This document shows, piece by piece, positions 24,229 to 40,289 of a DNA stretch of 64,000 bases. The notes below the pieces were generated by a model. The model was not told the origin of the DNA and made no database searches. It saw only the letters and a list, made by a program, of their open reading frames with translations. The stretch comes from Streptomyces huiliensis (GTDB lineage Bacteria; Actinomycetota; Actinomycetes; Streptomycetales; Streptomycetaceae), in assembly GCF_020037025.1 (NCBI RefSeq), contig NZ_JAIQLH010000033.1, positions 1-64,000 of the forward strand, given 5' to 3'. The translations under genes and the position numbers were made by a program. Positions within the stretch are counted from its first letter, which is position 1, and each line of letters starts with the position of its first letter.

Positions 24229-27200
24229 TCAGCCGGTCCCCCACCTGGCCTCCAGGGCCGTGATCGCCGCTTCGTCCAGCGCCACCAGCGGGAAGTCGGA
24301 GGGCGTGTGCCCGCCGGCCTCCGGCCGGTCGAGGCGGCCGGCGAGATCCTCCAGCGCTTCCCGCCAGGCGGCGGTGTCGGGCGCGGCTCCCGCGGCTCGG
24401 TGGACGGTGAGCGTCAGGGCGCCGTCCGGGGCGGTCCCGTCCACGTGCAGGTGCAGCGGCTCGCGCGCCGGGACGGGCGGGGCGATCGGCCACTCGTCGG
24501 CGGGCGCGGGCGCCCAGTCGTCCGCTCCGGCCGCCGGGCGGTGGACGGACGTCCAGTACGCGTCCGGCGCCTCCGCCCCACCCGGCGCCGTACGCAGCAG
24601 CTCCTTGACCCGCTTGAGCAGCACGCCGTGCCCGTCCGGCCGGTGCGGCCCGGCGGGCAGCCGGACGGCGACCTCCCGCCCGAACGGACCGACGGTGGCG
24701 GTGAACGGGCCGCGGTCGGCGCGCACGACCCCGACGGCGAGTCCTGGCGAGGCGAGGGCGAGGCCGGTGAGCAGCACGTCGTCCAGGCGGGCATGGAAGC
24801 GGGCCGCCACGCGGGCGAGGCCGCGGGTGAGCGCGGGGGGCGCGAGCTCGGTCGTCGTGGTGGCGACGGCGGCGGGCGCCTCGCCCTGGCCGGCGGGGGC
24901 CGAGGCCGAGGCGGACACCGCCACCGAGGACTCCTCGCCCTGTGCGGCGCGGGTGCGGGCCGGGGCAGGCGGTGTCGGCTTCACCGTCGCGGTGGTCACG
25001 GTGGTCGCGGATGGCGTGGTGGTCGGATCCGGAGCAGTGGTCTGCGGGAGCTCGCCGCCCTCCCGGGCGTGCGTGGACGGCACCGGCGTCGCGGGAGGTC
25101 GCTCGTCGTCTTGGGCGCGTGCCCATGCCGCGAACGGGGCCGGTTCCGGGTCGAGTTCGGCGCCGGCAGCCACTGCGGCGAGGTCGGTGGCGAGGAGGCG
25201 GAGGGATTCCTCGTCGGCGGCGAGTGGGTGGGCGGTGAGCAGGAGTCGGCCCTGACGGTGGGGGCCGCGGTCCCACCAGAGGGCGTCGAGGAGGACGCCG
25301 CGCTCCGGGGCGAGGCGGTCGCGCGCGGCGGCGGCCTCGGCGGTGAGGTCGGGCCGGTCGCCGGTGATCCGGGTGGGTACGGCGGCGGGGTGCGGGGCGG
25401 TGGCGGGGCGCAGCCCGTCGGGGGTGAGGGTGGAGCGCGCGGCGGGGTGCCGGTCGAGGACGGCGCGCAGGGCGGCCGTCAGCCGGTCTGCGGTCAGCCC
25501 GGCGGGGGCGCGCAGCAGGAGCGTGCGCGGCGGCGTCCCCTCGGCGGCGAGGCGGCGCGCGAGCGGGGTGAGGGGGGCGGCGGGCCGGTCGTCGTCCTCG
25601 GGTGTGGCCGCCGCGGCGAGGGCCTCGACGGTCTGGTGGCGGAAGACGTCCCACGGCGAGACCGGCAGTCCGGCGGCCGTGGCCCGCCCGGCCAGCTGGA
25701 TGGCGACGATGCTGTCGCCCCCCAGGGCGAAGAAGCTGTCCCTGACACCGACGTCGGGCAGCCCGAGGACCTGGGCGAACAGACCGGCGAGCCGTTCCTC
25801 CGCCGGAGTGGCGGGCCGGTCGCCGCCGACCCGGGCGGCGAAGTCGGGGGCGGGCAGGGCGCGCCGGTCGACCTTGCCGTTGGGTGTCAGGGGCAGCGTG
25901 TCGAGGGGGACGACGGCGGCGGGGACCATGTAGTCGGGCAGCAGCCCGCGCAGGTGCTCGCGCAGCGCGTCGGGGTCGACGGCCGAACCGGGAGCGGCCA
26001 CCGCGTAGGCCACCAACTGACGTCCGGCCGTGGGGTGTTCGTGGACCGTGACCAGCGCACGGGCGACGTCTGGCCGCCCGGTCAGGGCCGCCTCGATCTC
26101 CCCGGGTTCGATGCGGAAGCCGCGGATCTTCACCTGGTGGTCGGCCCGGCCCAGGTACTCCAGGCGGCCGTCGGCGCGCGCCCTGACCAGGTCGCCGGTG
26201 CGGTACATCCGGGCGCCGGGCGGCCCGTAGGGGTCGGCGACGAAGCGGCCGGCCGTCAGTCCGGGCCGGCGCAGGTAGCCGCGGGCCAGGCCGGCGCCTG
26301 CGAGGTACAACTCCCCCGTGCCGCCGGGCGGGACGGGCTGGAGGCCGGCGTCCAGGACGTAGGCGGAGGTGTTCCACAGCGGCCTGCCGACGACCGGGTC
26401 GGCGTCGGTGACGTCGGCGTACAGGCTGTCGGCGCTCACCTCGGACGACCCGTAGAGGTTGATCAGCCGGGCGTCCGGGAACGCCTCGGCGAAGGCACGG
26501 GCCGTCTCGCCGGTGAGCGCCTCGCCGCTGCTGATCCAGATGTCGACGCCGGCGAACAGGGCGCGTTCGGCGGGCGGCAGGGCGGTGACGGCGGCCAGCA
26601 GGCTGGGGACGACGGTGAGCCGGGTCGCCCGGTGCTCGTGGACGAGGGCGGCCAGCTGCGGGAGGCTGCGGGCCGCGACCCGGTCGGCGAGCACCACCGT
26701 GCCGCCGTGCAGCAGCGGGCCGAGGAGCTCGCCGGTCCCGTCGAGGAAGCTCAGCGACGTCTTGGCGCAGACGCGGGTGCCGGGCCGCCACGGGTGCCGG
26801 TCGTGGAACCAGGCCAGCCGGTTGACGAGCCCCCGGTGGACGCCGACGACGCCCTTGGGCGCGCCCGTGGAACCGGAGGTGTAGATGACGTAGGCGGGGC
26901 TGAGGGTGTCGACGCGGGGGCGGGGTTCCGCCGGGTCCCGGTCCGGCAGCGCGGCGAGTTCGGCCCGTACGGCCGGGTCGTCGAGGACGACGGGCGTACC
27001 GGGACCGTCGCCGGGCAGGTCCACGTCGGACGTGGTGACGAGCAGCGCCGGGCGGGCGTCGCGGCGGACGGCGGCGATGCGTTCGGCGGGGTAGTCGGGG
27101 TCCAGCGGCAGGTAGGCGGCACCGGACTTCAGGACGGCGAGCACGGCGACGACCATGTCCGCGGTGCGGTGCAGGGCGAGCGCGACGAGCGTCTCGGGGC

Positions 27201-28860
27201 CCGCGCCGCGCGCGGCGAGCAGGCGGGCCAGCCGGTCGGCGCGGGCGTCCAGCGCGGCGTACGTGATCTCCTCGCCGTCGGCGACCAGCGCGGTGGCGTC
27301 GGGCGTCCGGGCCGCCTGCCGCTCGAACAGTTCCCCGAGGGAGGCGTCGGGGAAGGCGTGGCCGGTGGCGTTCCACTCCTCCAGCACCCGCCGCCGTTCC
27401 GCCGCGTCGAGCAGCGGCGCCCGCCGGACGGGGGCGTCGGGCTCGGCGAGCAGCCCGTCCAGCAGGTTCGCGAAGCGGCGCAGCAGGCCGTCGATGGTCT
27501 CGGGGCGGAACAGGCCGGTGCGGTAGGTGGCTTCGAGGGCGAGGCGGTCGCCGGTGGCCACGGCGGCGAGGGTCAGTTCGAACTGGCTGGTGCCGTTGGA
27601 CACCGGGCGCGGGCGGACGGTGAGGCCGGGCAGCGCGAAGGTGTCGAACGCCTCCGTGCGCAGCAGGAACATCACGTCGAACGGGGTGACCCGGCTGGAC
27701 GTCCGCCGGGGCCGCAGCTCCTGGAGGACGCGTTCGAACGGCAGGTCCTGGTGTTCGTAGGCGGCGGTGCACACCGCGCGCACCTGCTCGACCAGCGTGG
27801 TGAAGGCCGGGTCGCCGTCCAGGCGGGTGCGGAGGAGCAGGGTGTTGTCGAAGTTGCCGACGACGGACTCGTACTCGGCCCGGTCGCGGTTCATCGCCGG
27901 GGTGCCGACGGCGAGGTCCCGGCCACCGGTGTGCCGGTGCAGCAGCACGGTGACGGCCGCGAGCAGCACCATGAACGGGGTGACGCCCCGGCCGCGCGCG
28001 AACTCCCGCAGCCGTACGGCCAGTTCGTCGGGCAGGGCGTGGACGGCGACGGCCCCGTCGTCGTCGGTGGCGGTCGCGGTCCGGGGGTGGTCGGTCGGCA
28101 GGGCCACCGGGTCGGGCCAGGGGTCGAGGTGGCGCCGCCAGTGGTCCAGCCGGGGCCGGATCCGCTCGGGCGTCAGCCCCTCGCGCTCCCGGCGGGCGAA
28201 CGCGGCGTACTGCGCGGCGGGCGCCGGGGCGGGCCCGCCCCCGCCGGTGCGCCGCCGGTAGCAGGCGGCGAGGTCGCGCAGCAGCACCTCCCAGCTGCCC
28301 TCGTCGACGGCGATGTGGTGGGCGACGAGCACGAATAGGTGCTCGTCCTCGCCGGTGCGGAACAGGGCCGCCCGCAGGGGGAGTTCGGCCGCGAGGTCGA
28401 ACGGCCGCCGGCCGAGCTCGCGGGCGCCGCGCACCGCCTCGTCGGCCCGGCGCGCGGGCGCGAGACCGGTCAGGTCGGTGACGGGCACGGGTACGTCCCG
28501 GCCGGTGACGACGTGCTGGACGAGGGTGCCGTCGGGCTCCTCGCGGTGCGTGGTCCGCAGCACGTCATGGCGGTCGGCGACGTCGGTGAGGGCGGCGGCC
28601 AGCGCCCCGGCGTCGAGGGGGCCGGTGATGTCGAAGGCGAGCGTGAGGTTGTAGGCGGCCGTGTGCGGCGAGAGGTTCTGGAGGGCCCACATGCGGCGCT
28701 GCGCGGCGGACGGCACGGGCGCCTCGTCCGCCGCCTCGGGCACGCCGCCCGCCCCGCCCGGCGCGGACCGGGTGAGCCCCCGTTCGGCCAGTCGTCGGCG
28801 CAGCAGCGCGCGCTTGCGCTCCGCGAGCAGTTCGGCGTCGGTGGCCGGCTGGTCAGACAC
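24229..28860 (-). CDS. NRPS, C-A-T plus degenerate epimerase-like domain
   Basis: The 1543-residue product begins with a short helical docking-like stretch ([20 protein letters not shown]). A condensation domain follows (about 45-480) whose active motif is the variant HHIAVDEGS. The adenylation domain (about 500-1000) has [33 protein letters not shown] and NGKVDR. The carrier domain reads [14 protein letters not shown], the form typical before an epimerase. The last ~450 residues resemble an epimerisation domain, but the His motif is HPLAADEES and a low-complexity insert interrupts it, so it is probably inactive. A by-eye binding-pocket reading is LDGVISLAD, to which I assign no substrate. 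GTG 28860 overlaps the upstream stop by eight bases. No thioesterase is present. Confidence 0.88.
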   Translation of the reverse strand: MSDQPATDAELLAERKRALLRRRLAERGLTRSAPGGAGGVPEAADEAPVPSAAQRRMWALQNLSPHTAAYNLTLAFDITGPLDAGALAAALTDVADRHDVLRTTHREEPDGTLVQHVVTGRDVPVPVTDLTGLAPARRADEAVRGARELGRRPFDLAAELPLRAALFRTGEDEHLFVLVAHHIAVDEGSWEVLLRDLAACYRRRTGGGGPAPAPAAQYAAFARREREGLTPERIRPRLDHWRRHLDPWPDPVALPTDHPRTATATDDDGAVAVHALPDELAVRLREFARGRGVTPFMVLLAAVTVLLHRHTGGRDLAVGTPAMNRDRAEYESVVGNFDNTLLLRTRLDGDPAFTTLVEQVRAVCTAAYEHQDLPFERVLQELRPRRTSSRVTPFDVMFLLRTEAFDTFALPGLTVRPRPVSNGTSQFELTLAAVATGDRLALEATYRTGLFRPETIDGLLRRFANLLDGLLAEPDAPVRRAPLLDAAERRRVLEEWNATGHAFPDASLGELFERQAARTPDATALVADGEEITYAALDARADRLARLLAARGAGPETLVALALHRTADMVVAVLAVLKSGAAYLPLDPDYPAERIAAVRRDARPALLVTTSDVDLPGDGPGTPVVLDDPAVRAELAALPDRDPAEPRPRVDTLSPAYVIYTSGSTGAPKGVVGVHRGLVNRLAWFHDRHPWRPGTRVCAKTSLSFLDGTGELLGPLLHGGTVVLADRVAARSLPQLAALVHEHRATRLTVVPSLLAAVTALPPAERALFAGVDIWISSGEALTGETARAFAEAFPDARLINLYGSSEVSADSLYADVTDADPVVGRPLWNTSAYVLDAGLQPVPPGGTGELYLAGAGLARGYLRRPGLTAGRFVADPYGPPGARMYRTGDLVRARADGRLEYLGRADHQVKIRGFRIEPGEIEAALTGRPDVARALVTVHEHPTAGRQLVAYAVAAPGSAVDPDALREHLRGLLPDYMVPAAVVPLDTLPLTPNGKVDRRALPAPDFAARVGGDRPATPAEERLAGLFAQVLGLPDVGVRDSFFALGGDSIVAIQLAGRATAAGLPVSPWDVFRHQTVEALAAAATPEDDDRPAAPLTPLARRLAAEGTPPRTLLLRAPAGLTADRLTAALRAVLDRHPAARSTLTPDGLRPATAPHPAAVPTRITGDRPDLTAEAAAARDRLAPERGVLLDALWWDRGPHRQGRLLLTAHPLAADEESLRLLATDLAAVAAGAELDPEPAPFAAWARAQDDERPPATPVPSTHAREGGELPQTTAPDPTTTPSATTVTTATVKPTPPAPARTRAAQGEESSVAVSASASAPAGQGEAPAAVATTTTELAPPALTRGLARVAARFHARLDDVLLTGLALASPGLAVGVVRADRGPFTATVGPFGREVAVRLPAGPHRPDGHGVLLKRVKELLRTAPGGAEAPDAYWTSVHRPAAGADDWAPAPADEWPIAPPVPAREPLHLHVDGTAPDGALTLTVHRAAGAAPDTAAWREALEDLAGRLDRPEAGGHTPSDFPLVALDEAAITALEARWGTG

Positions 28861-30766
28861 GGTGGCGGGAACCTTCCTCGCGGGGACCGCCCGGGGCGGG
28901 CGGGGTGGGTACGGCGGGGTGGGGGGCGGTGGGCGCGCCGGCTTGGGCGCCGGCCGGGCTCCGCCCCGGGGCCGGGACGCCGGGGAGGCACGTGCCCGGC
29001 TCGACGGCCGGGACCTCGCCTCCGGCCACGCTCCCGTCCCGGCTCGGGCTTCCCGGGTGGGGGGCGGCCCGGCCGACGGCCTCGGGTTCCCCGATCGCGA
29101 GGGCCTCCCCTGCGACCGGATCCCCGCCCGGAGTCCGACCACCCTGAAGGGACGCGGACCGTCCTCCGGCCGGCGCGTCCCGGACGAGCGGGACGCCGTC
29201 GCGCGCCACGCTCCCGTCCCGGCCGGAGCCGGCCCCGGAAGGCGCGGCCCCGCCGGCGGCCGCGGACTCCCCGGGGACCGGCTGAGCCGCGAGGCCGCCG
29301 TGCTCCGCCCAGTGCCGCCCGAAGAGGAGCCGCTCGTCCGGGAGGACTTCCGGGATGGGCCGTGAGACGACCGTGTGGTTGAGGAAGTCGCGCCAGGTGA
29401 TGTTGCCGGAGCCGCCGGTGCCGGCCCAGGTGCCGCCGGAGAGGGTGGTGGTGAAGGGGACGCCGGTGGCGAAGCCGCCGGTGTTGGTCATGGTCGACTG
29501 GTTGACGACGACGCGGCAGGTGGGGATGCGGTCGGCGAGGAGGGCCACGCGGTCGTCGCGGCGGGTGTGGATGCCGCAGCTGTGGCCCCGGCCGCAGCGG
29601 TCGAGGATGTCCCGCACCACGCCCACGGCCCGCTCGAAGTCGTCGTAGACGGCGAGGGTGAGGAGCGGCGAGATCTTCTCGCGGAGGATGGGGTCGTCCG
29701 GCCCCGGGTCCGGGCAGTCGAGGACCAGGACGGCCGCCTTGCCCGCGTCCGTGACCCCGGCGGCCTCGGCGATGGCCGCGGCGGGGCGGCCGATCAGCTC
29801 GCGGTCCAGGGTGCGGCCGTCGGGCCAGAGCGCGGCGCGGATCCGGGCGGTGGCGGGGCCGTCGCACAAGTGGGCGCCCAGCCGCACGAGTTCGGCGCGG
29901 AAGCGGTCGGCCACGGAGCGGTGGACGAAGACGTTGCTCTCCGAAGAGCAGGAGGTGCCGTTGTTGTAGGAGGCGCCGGTGGCGATGGCCTCGGCCGCGG
30001 CCGTGAGGTCGGCGGTCTCGTCCACCAGGACCGTCGGGTTGCCGACTCCCGCGCCCAGGGCGGGCGTTCCGCTCTCGTGGGCACGGCGTACGGTTCCGGG
30101 GCCGCCGATGGCGACGACCTGGTCGGCCGCGCGCATCAGCGCGGTGCCGGCGGCGCGGCCGGTGACCTCCAGGCACTGGAAGAGGTCGGCGGGCGCGTCC
30201 GCGTCCTCCAGGGCCTCGCGCATCAGCCGGACGACCTCGCGGGCGGTGGTGTGGGCGCGGGGGTTGGGCGTGAAGACGGCGGCGTTGCGGGTCTTCAGGA
30301 TGGGCAGGGCGTTGCAGACGATCCCGGGGCCGGGCGCGGTGGCCGGACTGGCCACCGCGATGACGCCCATCGGCTTGGCGATCCTGGTCAGCCCGAGTTC
30401 CGGGAGTTCCTCGACGACGCCGGTGGTGCGGACGCCGTGCAGGTCGCGGAGGACGCCGAGGACGCGGCGGCGCTGCATGGCGTGGAGGTGCTCGGTGTCG
30501 CCGAGGCGGGTGTCGCGGCGGCTGAGGCGGGCGATGTGGCGGGCGTTGTCGTCGCGGTAGCACTGCCAGGCGACGGCGGCGACGAGGTCGTCGATCCGCT
30601 GCTGGGGCCAGTGGGCGATCTGCCGCTGGGCGGCGCGGGCGCGCCGGACGGCGGCGTCGACGGCTGCCGCCGTGGGATCGATCACGGGGTCGGTCACGGA
30701 TGCTTCGGCGCCGGCCGGGCGGCCGACCTGCGGAGTCTGCGGGACGTGCGAGGCCGGAGTGGCCAT
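28853..30766 (-). CDS. CoA-acylating-type aldehyde dehydrogenase with low-complexity C-terminal tail
   Basis: The 637-residue product has a ~500-residue aldehyde dehydrogenase domain closest in feel to the CoA-acylating group (EutE/SauS/AdhE N-terminal type). Motifs are [29 protein letters not shown], the active Cys in [16 protein letters not shown] and [20 protein letters not shown]. The last ~125 residues are Gly/Pro/Ala/Arg-rich and probably disordered, unlike normal family members. AGGAG six bases before ATG 30766 supports the start. Its stop overlaps the NRPS GTG by eight bases, so synthesis of the two proteins is coupled. It may make or use an aldehyde or thioester intermediate in the nonribosomal pathway, for example in product release or starter supply; this is inference. 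Confidence 0.82.
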   Translation of the reverse strand: MATPASHVPQTPQVGRPAGAEASVTDPVIDPTAAAVDAAVRRARAAQRQIAHWPQQRIDDLVAAVAWQCYRDDNARHIARLSRRDTRLGDTEHLHAMQRRRVLGVLRDLHGVRTTGVVEELPELGLTRIAKPMGVIAVASPATAPGPGIVCNALPILKTRNAAVFTPNPRAHTTAREVVRLMREALEDADAPADLFQCLEVTGRAAGTALMRAADQVVAIGGPGTVRRAHESGTPALGAGVGNPTVLVDETADLTAAAEAIATGASYNNGTSCSSESNVFVHRSVADRFRAELVRLGAHLCDGPATARIRAALWPDGRTLDRELIGRPAAAIAEAAGVTDAGKAAVLVLDCPDPGPDDPILREKISPLLTLAVYDDFERAVGVVRDILDRCGRGHSCGIHTRRDDRVALLADRIPTCRVVVNQSTMTNTGGFATGVPFTTTLSGGTWAGTGGSGNITWRDFLNHTVVSRPIPEVLPDERLLFGRHWAEHGGLAAQPVPGESAAAGGAAPSGAGSGRDGSVARDGVPLVRDAPAGGRSASLQGGRTPGGDPVAGEALAIGEPEAVGRAAPHPGSPSRDGSVAGGEVPAVEPGTCLPGVPAPGRSPAGAQAGAPTAPHPAVPTPPAPGGPREEGSRHRV

Positions 30767-31052
30767 GGTGGTCTCCTGTGGGGGACGTGCGGGGAACCTC
30801 AAGGCAGGGGTGGTGAGTGGCTGGGCGAGTGGAGTGGGTCGAGGTCGCCGGTCGGCCGCGCGGCGGCGCACCGCCTCGGGCCGGACCGTTCGGGCGGGGC
30901 GGCCGAGTCGCCGAGCAGTCCGCCGGGCGGGGCGGCCGGATCCGAAGGGTGGGCCGGGCAGGGGCCGGCCGGCCCCGCGGATCCGCCTGGCCGGCAGACC
31001 GGACGGAATCGGTCATGACCGGCCCACGGACCGGACGACGGTCGTCCGCTCC

Positions 31053-35663
<4,611 letters not shown>

Positions 35664-35731
35664 GGGTCGTTCCCCTCGTTCCGTTCCCTGCGGTCCACCG
35701 GCCGGGCGCCTCGGGGGCGCCCGGTCCCGGC

Positions 35732-38700
35732 TCAGAGCTGCGATGCGATCTCGTCGGGTGTGAGGCCCTCGATCTCCAGACAGATTTCGGCGGCTTCCTC
35801 CAGCCGCGCGGGATCGTCCTCGGCGGCCCGCAGTTCGGCGGCGAGGCCGGCGACGGTGGGGGCGGCGAAGACCGCGCGGACGGTGAGGTCGGGGGTGTCG
35901 AGGGACTCGCGGATCCGGCCGACGATCCGGGTGGCGAGCAGCGAGTCGCCGCCGAGCGCGAAGAAGTCGTCGTCGGGGCCGACGGCCGGGGCGTGGATGA
36001 CTTCCTGCCAGATGCCGGCCAGGACGCGTTCCAGGGCGGTGGCGGGGGCCGGTGCCTTCTCCTGGGTCTCCTCTTCGGGAGTGGCGGCCAGGGCGCGCCG
36101 GTCGACCTTGCCGTTGGCGGTCAGCGGGAAGCGGTCGGCGAACCGCAGGCTGCCCGGGACCATGTGCTCGGGGAGCCGGTCGCGCAGGAGCGCCAGCACC
36201 TCGTCGACCGGAGGCACCGGGTGCCCGCTCCGGACGGTGGCGTGGGCGGCGATGCCGCGGTACCCGGGCCCGTCCGGCCGGGGCACGGCGACGGCGACGG
36301 CCGCGGCGACGGCCGGGTGGGACCGCAACGCGGCCTCAATCTCGCCGAGTTCGACGCGCCGCCCGCGGATCTTCACCTGGGAGTCGGCGCGGCCCGCGAA
36401 CTCGATGGTCCCGTCGGGGCGGAAGCGGCCCAGGTCGCCGGTGCGGTAGAGGCGGTCGCCGGTGACGGGGTGGTGGACGAACGCGGCGGCGGTGCGCTCG
36501 GCGTCCTCCCAGTAGCCGGCGGCGACGCCGGGCCCGGCGCAGTACATCTCCCCCGTCACCCCGTCGGGAACGTCCCGCATCCCGTCGTTGAGCAGGTGGT
36601 AACGGGTGTTGGCGATCGGCCGGCCGTACGGGATGGTGGGCAGCGCGGTGTCGGCCTCGGCGACCGGGTGCCAGATGTTCCAGAGGGTGGTCTCCGTGGG
36701 TCCGCCGACGCCGGTGACGCGGATGCCGGGAACCGAGCGGAGCAGCCGTTCCGGTACGTGCGGGGGTATCCAGTCGCCGCCGAGCAGGACGAGCCGCAGC
36801 GAGGCCGGCGGGCGGGCGCCGGTGCGGGCGTCCTCCAGCAGCATCTCCATGGCGGCGGGCACGGAGTTCCACAGCGTCACGCCGTGCGCGGCGACGAGTT
36901 CGGCCCAGTGGGCGGGGTCGCGGTCGCGGCCGGGCTCGGGGACGACGACGGAACCGCCCGCGCCGAGGACGCCGAACAGGTCGAAGGCCGACATGTCGTG
37001 GTGCAGCGCGGTGACGGCCAGTGCGCGGTCGTCCGGCCCGACCTCGAACGCGTCGAGGGTGGCCAGCAGGGCGTTGACCATGCCCCGGTGCCGGATCATG
37101 GCGCCCTTGGGCTCACCGGTGGAACCGGACGTGAACAGCAGGTACGCGAGGTCGTCGGGGCCCTGGGCGGGCGGGAGCGGGTCGGCGGGCAGTCCGTCGA
37201 GTCCGGTGTCGACGGACAGGACGCGGAGGCCGAGGTCGGCGGGCAGTTCACGGATGGCCGGCTCGGCGGACCGGGTCAGCAGGTGCCGGGCGCCGGTGCG
37301 GCGCAGGATGCCGTGCAGCCGGGCGGCGGGCTGCCGCGGGTCGAGCGGGACGTACGGGGTGCCGGCGAAGAGGGCGCCGTACGCGGCGGCGAACTGCTCC
37401 CAGCCGCGGTCCATGACGACGGCGACCGGGCGGCTGGGTTCGGCGCCCTCGCGGCGCAGCCAGTGGGCCACCCGCCGGGCGCGGTCGGCGAGTTCGCCGT
37501 GGGTGAGGGTGGCGTCGGGGGCGACGACGGCGGTGCGCTCGGGGTGCTCGGCCGCGTGTCGGGCGAAGAGGTCCTGGACCAGCAGGTCCGGTACGGGACG
37601 GTCCGGCCCGGCGATGCCCTGCCGTATGCCGTCGGGGCGGACGGGCAGCGGCTCGTCCCAGGCGGACTCGTCGGCCTCCAGCCGGTCCAGAAGGTCCCGG
37701 AACGCGGCGAACATGGCGTCCATGAGGCCGGCGGGGAACAGCTCGTCGACGGCGTCCCAGTTGACGAAGAGGTCGCCGTCGTGCTCGTCGATCTGCACGT
37801 CGAGGTAGACCTGCGGCGTCTGCGAGATGGTGTACAGCTCCTCCAGCAGGCCGCCGAGCAGCGGCCGGTCGCCGCCGCGCAGGCCGATGGTGCTGGTGAG
37901 GACGACGGGCATCAGGGCCTGCCGGAAGCCGCCCTGGTGGCGGACGAGTTCGCGGAGCAGCTCGACGCCGGTGACGTGCTGGTGGGCGAGGTCGCGCCAG
38001 CCCTGCTCCTGGACGCGGGCGGCGCGTTCGGCGAAGGTCCCGGGGGTGCGGTGGTCGACTTCGAGGAGGGAGAACGACGCGAACTCGCCGAGGACGCGGT
38101 CCGCCTGCGGGAGCAGCGGCAGCCGGTTCATCCGGGGGATGTTGAGGGTGAAGCGGGCGCTCTCGCTCCAGTGCGCCAGCACCTCCGCGAACGCGGCGAT
38201 GGCCAGGCCGCTGGGGGTGAGTCCGGCATGGGCGGCGCGGGTCTTCAGCCGCTTCCAGCGGGCGGCGTCCATGCGGTGGCGGCGGCCGGTGAAGGTGTGG
38301 CGGGCGAGCTCGGCGGGGTCGCGGACGAGCGGCAGCCGGGGGGACGGCGGCAGCTCGGGCAGCCGCTCGGTCCAGTAGGCGCGGGAGGCGCGGTACTCGT
38401 CGGAGTCCCGGGTGGCGGCCTCGGCGAGCACGTAGTCGCGGAACGTCGTCTCCAGCGGAGGGAGTTCGGCGTCCGGGTCGGCGTAGTACGCGGAGAGGTC
38501 GGCGAGCAGCAGCTTCCAGCTGAGGAAGTCGAGGATCAGGGCGTCGAAGTCGACGTGGACGCGGACGCGGTCGTCGGCGAGCCGGCTGAGCACGACGCCG
38601 AACAGGAACGGCCCGTCGGCCGGGAGCACCCGGTGGGACATCGCGTCCCGGATCGCGTCGAGCCGGGCGCGCACGGTCTCCTCGTCGGCGCCTCGCAGGT

Positions 38701-39091
38701 CGACGGTCTCGACGGGCGGGGGCGGCACCTCGGCGCGGATCCGCTGCTCGCCGCGCTCGGCGTCGATGGCCAGCCGCAGGACGCCGTGCCGGGCCACGAC
38801 CCGCTCCCAGGCGGTGGTGAACCGGGGGATGTCGAGGTCGCCCTCGAACTCGTAGTAGGCGTGGGTGGAGACGTTCCCGAGCTCGAACACGTCGGTGCGG
38901 CCCAGGAGGTACGCCTGCTGTGTGTCGGTGAGCGGGAACGGCTCGTGGCGCGCGCCGGGGTCGGGGGCGGGTGCGTCGGGCGTGGCGGATGCGCCGGGTG
39001 CGGCAGATGCGCCGGGTGTGGCTGACGCCGGCTCGACGGGTGCCGGCGCGGCGGGTGCCGGTGCTGCGGGTCGGGGCAGGTCGTGGGCCAC
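35732..39091 (-). CDS. NRPS, heterocyclisation (Cy)-A-T module, probable cysteine loading
   Basis: The 1119-residue product starts at GTG 39091 behind AAAGGAAAGG, with an Ala/Pro-rich leader of ~55 residues. The first domain is a cyclisation domain: it carries the DxxxxDxxS signature as DALILDFLS in place of HHxxxDG, plus [12 protein letters not shown] at its start. The adenylation domain (about 510-1000) has [25 protein letters not shown] and YRTGDLGR. By eye the pocket reads DMFNLGVLW, close to the cysteine code DLYNLSLIW. The carrier site is [14 protein letters not shown]. It should condense cysteine with an upstream acyl group and close a thiazoline. With the aryl carrier protein just upstream, an aryl-thiazoline start like that of pyochelin or yersiniabactin is likely. 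Confidence 0.92.
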   Translation of the reverse strand: MAHDLPRPAAPAPAAPAPVEPASATPGASAAPGASATPDAPAPDPGARHEPFPLTDTQQAYLLGRTDVFELGNVSTHAYYEFEGDLDIPRFTTAWERVVARHGVLRLAIDAERGEQRIRAEVPPPPVETVDLRGADEETVRARLDAIRDAMSHRVLPADGPFLFGVVLSRLADDRVRVHVDFDALILDFLSWKLLLADLSAYYADPDAELPPLETTFRDYVLAEAATRDSDEYRASRAYWTERLPELPPSPRLPLVRDPAELARHTFTGRRHRMDAARWKRLKTRAAHAGLTPSGLAIAAFAEVLAHWSESARFTLNIPRMNRLPLLPQADRVLGEFASFSLLEVDHRTPGTFAERAARVQEQGWRDLAHQHVTGVELLRELVRHQGGFRQALMPVVLTSTIGLRGGDRPLLGGLLEELYTISQTPQVYLDVQIDEHDGDLFVNWDAVDELFPAGLMDAMFAAFRDLLDRLEADESAWDEPLPVRPDGIRQGIAGPDRPVPDLLVQDLFARHAAEHPERTAVVAPDATLTHGELADRARRVAHWLRREGAEPSRPVAVVMDRGWEQFAAAYGALFAGTPYVPLDPRQPAARLHGILRRTGARHLLTRSAEPAIRELPADLGLRVLSVDTGLDGLPADPLPPAQGPDDLAYLLFTSGSTGEPKGAMIRHRGMVNALLATLDAFEVGPDDRALAVTALHHDMSAFDLFGVLGAGGSVVVPEPGRDRDPAHWAELVAAHGVTLWNSVPAAMEMLLEDARTGARPPASLRLVLLGGDWIPPHVPERLLRSVPGIRVTGVGGPTETTLWNIWHPVAEADTALPTIPYGRPIANTRYHLLNDGMRDVPDGVTGEMYCAGPGVAAGYWEDAERTAAAFVHHPVTGDRLYRTGDLGRFRPDGTIEFAGRADSQVKIRGRRVELGEIEAALRSHPAVAAAVAVAVPRPDGPGYRGIAAHATVRSGHPVPPVDEVLALLRDRLPEHMVPGSLRFADRFPLTANGKVDRRALAATPEEETQEKAPAPATALERVLAGIWQEVIHAPAVGPDDDFFALGGDSLLATRIVGRIRESLDTPDLTVRAVFAAPTVAGLAAELRAAEDDPARLEEAAEICLEIEGLTPDEIASQL

Positions 39092-39516
39092 CTGGGAGTC
39101 GCCTTTCCTTTGGTACTTGGTGCTCAGTGCTCGGTGCTCGGTGCGCGGTACGCGCCGCTCCGGCCGGGGCGCGGGGGCGCGCGGCGCCGACGCCCCGGGC
39201 GAAACCGGCGGCGGGACGGGATCGGCCGGATCCAGGGGCGCGTCCGGGCCGGGCCGCCCGGCGGGCACGCCGGGGCGCGGGGTGGGCGGGGGACGGAGAT
39301 CTCCGGGGCGAAGCGGTTTCCGGACACTTTCCGGAACTCGACGGAATCCGACGGCACTCGATGGAATCCGACAGAGCCCGACGAAATCCGGCCGGTCGAT
39401 TCCGGTCGGTTATCGGCCGTCCGGCGTGCATTCAGTCGATGGTCTACCCAAGTATGTATTTTCGGCCGTCGTTTTCCGGCCTGCCGAAAACTCGGCGGCG
39501 ACCCGCCGGAGCAGCC
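39092..39516. other. Intergenic region with short AATCCGAC repeats
   Basis: This stretch lies between the Cy-A-T gene and the upstream carrier protein gene, and no gene is supported. Around 39330-39395 the motif GGAATCCGAC recurs with variants every ~20 bases. The part from 39440 to 39490 is AT-richer and could hold a promoter for the NRPS genes. Confidence 0.45.
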
Positions 39517-39768
39517 TCAGCCGACCGCGCCGGCGAAGAGTTCCGACCACTCGCGGACGGTGGGCCGCTTCGCCAGCTCGACGTACGGCACGTCGAAGCC
39601 CCGGGACCGCCAGCGGGCGGAGAGGGTCATCATGCGGATGGAGTCGAGCCCTTCGGCGAGCAGGTTGTCGTCGAGCCCGACCTCGTCGACCGGGAGGTCG
39701 AGGATCTCGGCGACATCCGCTCTGATCTCGTCAATCGGCAGCGGCGCGGGGTCCGTCAAGGTCGTCAT
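39517..39768 (-). CDS. Stand-alone aryl carrier protein (ArCP)
   Basis: The 83-residue product is a single phosphopantetheine carrier domain. The attachment Ser lies in LLAEGLDSIRMMTLSARWR, and the sequence around it (LDSIRMM, followed by VPYVELAKRPTVREWSEL) is that of aryl carrier domains such as EntB or VibB rather than peptidyl carriers. It should hold salicylate or dihydroxybenzoate as thioester and donate it to the Cy domain of the next gene. GAGGAG directly abuts the ATG, an unusually short ribosome-site spacing, so the true start is slightly uncertain. It heads the minus-strand nonribosomal peptide operon. No aryl-AMP ligase or aryl acid biosynthesis gene is in the window. Confidence 0.87.
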   Translation of the reverse strand: MTTLTDPAPLPIDEIRADVAEILDLPVDEVGLDDNLLAEGLDSIRMMTLSARWRSRGFDVPYVELAKRPTVREWSELFAGAVG

Positions 39769-40289
39769 CTCCTCGGGCAGGGGGTGCCGTGACGCGGCCG
39801 GGGCCGGCGTCCGGGCGGGCGGACGCGGCGCCCGGCGGCACGGCGGTCGGTGGCACGGGTTCGGCCCGGAAGGGGAACCGCGTCAAGTAGGGAAGAGAGG
39901 GAAGCGGGGGGAACAGGGCCGCCGGCAGGTCGCCGGCGCGGGCCGGGGAGGCCGGCCGTTCAGCGCTCGGACCGGAGCGGTTCCACTCGGATCGGACACC
40001 GCCGACGGAATTGGCCGGAATTCTGCGTGAGCACTCGCCGAATCCTTTCGTCGCGCCCGCATTTCGAACCCTCGATGCCGCAAACCTAGCAAGGGTCACC
40101 TTACCTGACCACACGGCGGATCCGTGTCCCACGTCACACTACTTTACGCATATAACCCAAGGTCAGGGGCGGGCTCCCGGAAGCCCTCCACCGCTGGTGA
40201 ACCGGCGCCCCGGGCCCGGTACGGCTCCGCCCCGGCACCACGCTCCGTGAGCGCGGGCCGGGGCGGAGGCTCGTGTCCCCGACAGGCCG
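39769..40289. other. Regulatory intergenic region upstream of the NRPS operon
   Basis: These 521 bases separate the carrier protein gene from the MFS gene; both are on the minus strand. They contain the iron-box-like sequence at 40088-40108 and, at 40143-40154, TTTACGCATATA, which recurs beside the second iron box at 44.9 kb. No gene is supported. Confidence 0.5.
40088..40108 (-). promoter_or_regulatory. Candidate iron box (DmdR/IdeR type) for the NRPS operon
   Basis: Read on the minus strand the site is TCAGGTAAGGTGACCCTTGCT, with core AGGTAAGGTGACC. This resembles the actinobacterial iron-box consensus TTAGGTTAGGCTAACCTAA. It lies ~320 bases upstream of the carrier protein gene and suggests repression by iron-loaded DmdR/IdeR. 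Confidence 0.55.

Noticed and set aside
24166..28338. A 1390-aa plus-strand open frame antisense to the NRPS gene
   Set aside because: It is the GC-bias shadow of the minus-strand NRPS. The translation is Gly/Val/Gln/Arg-rich without any domain, while the opposite strand shows complete C-A-T motifs. The same holds for 30672-36449 and 35993-39025.
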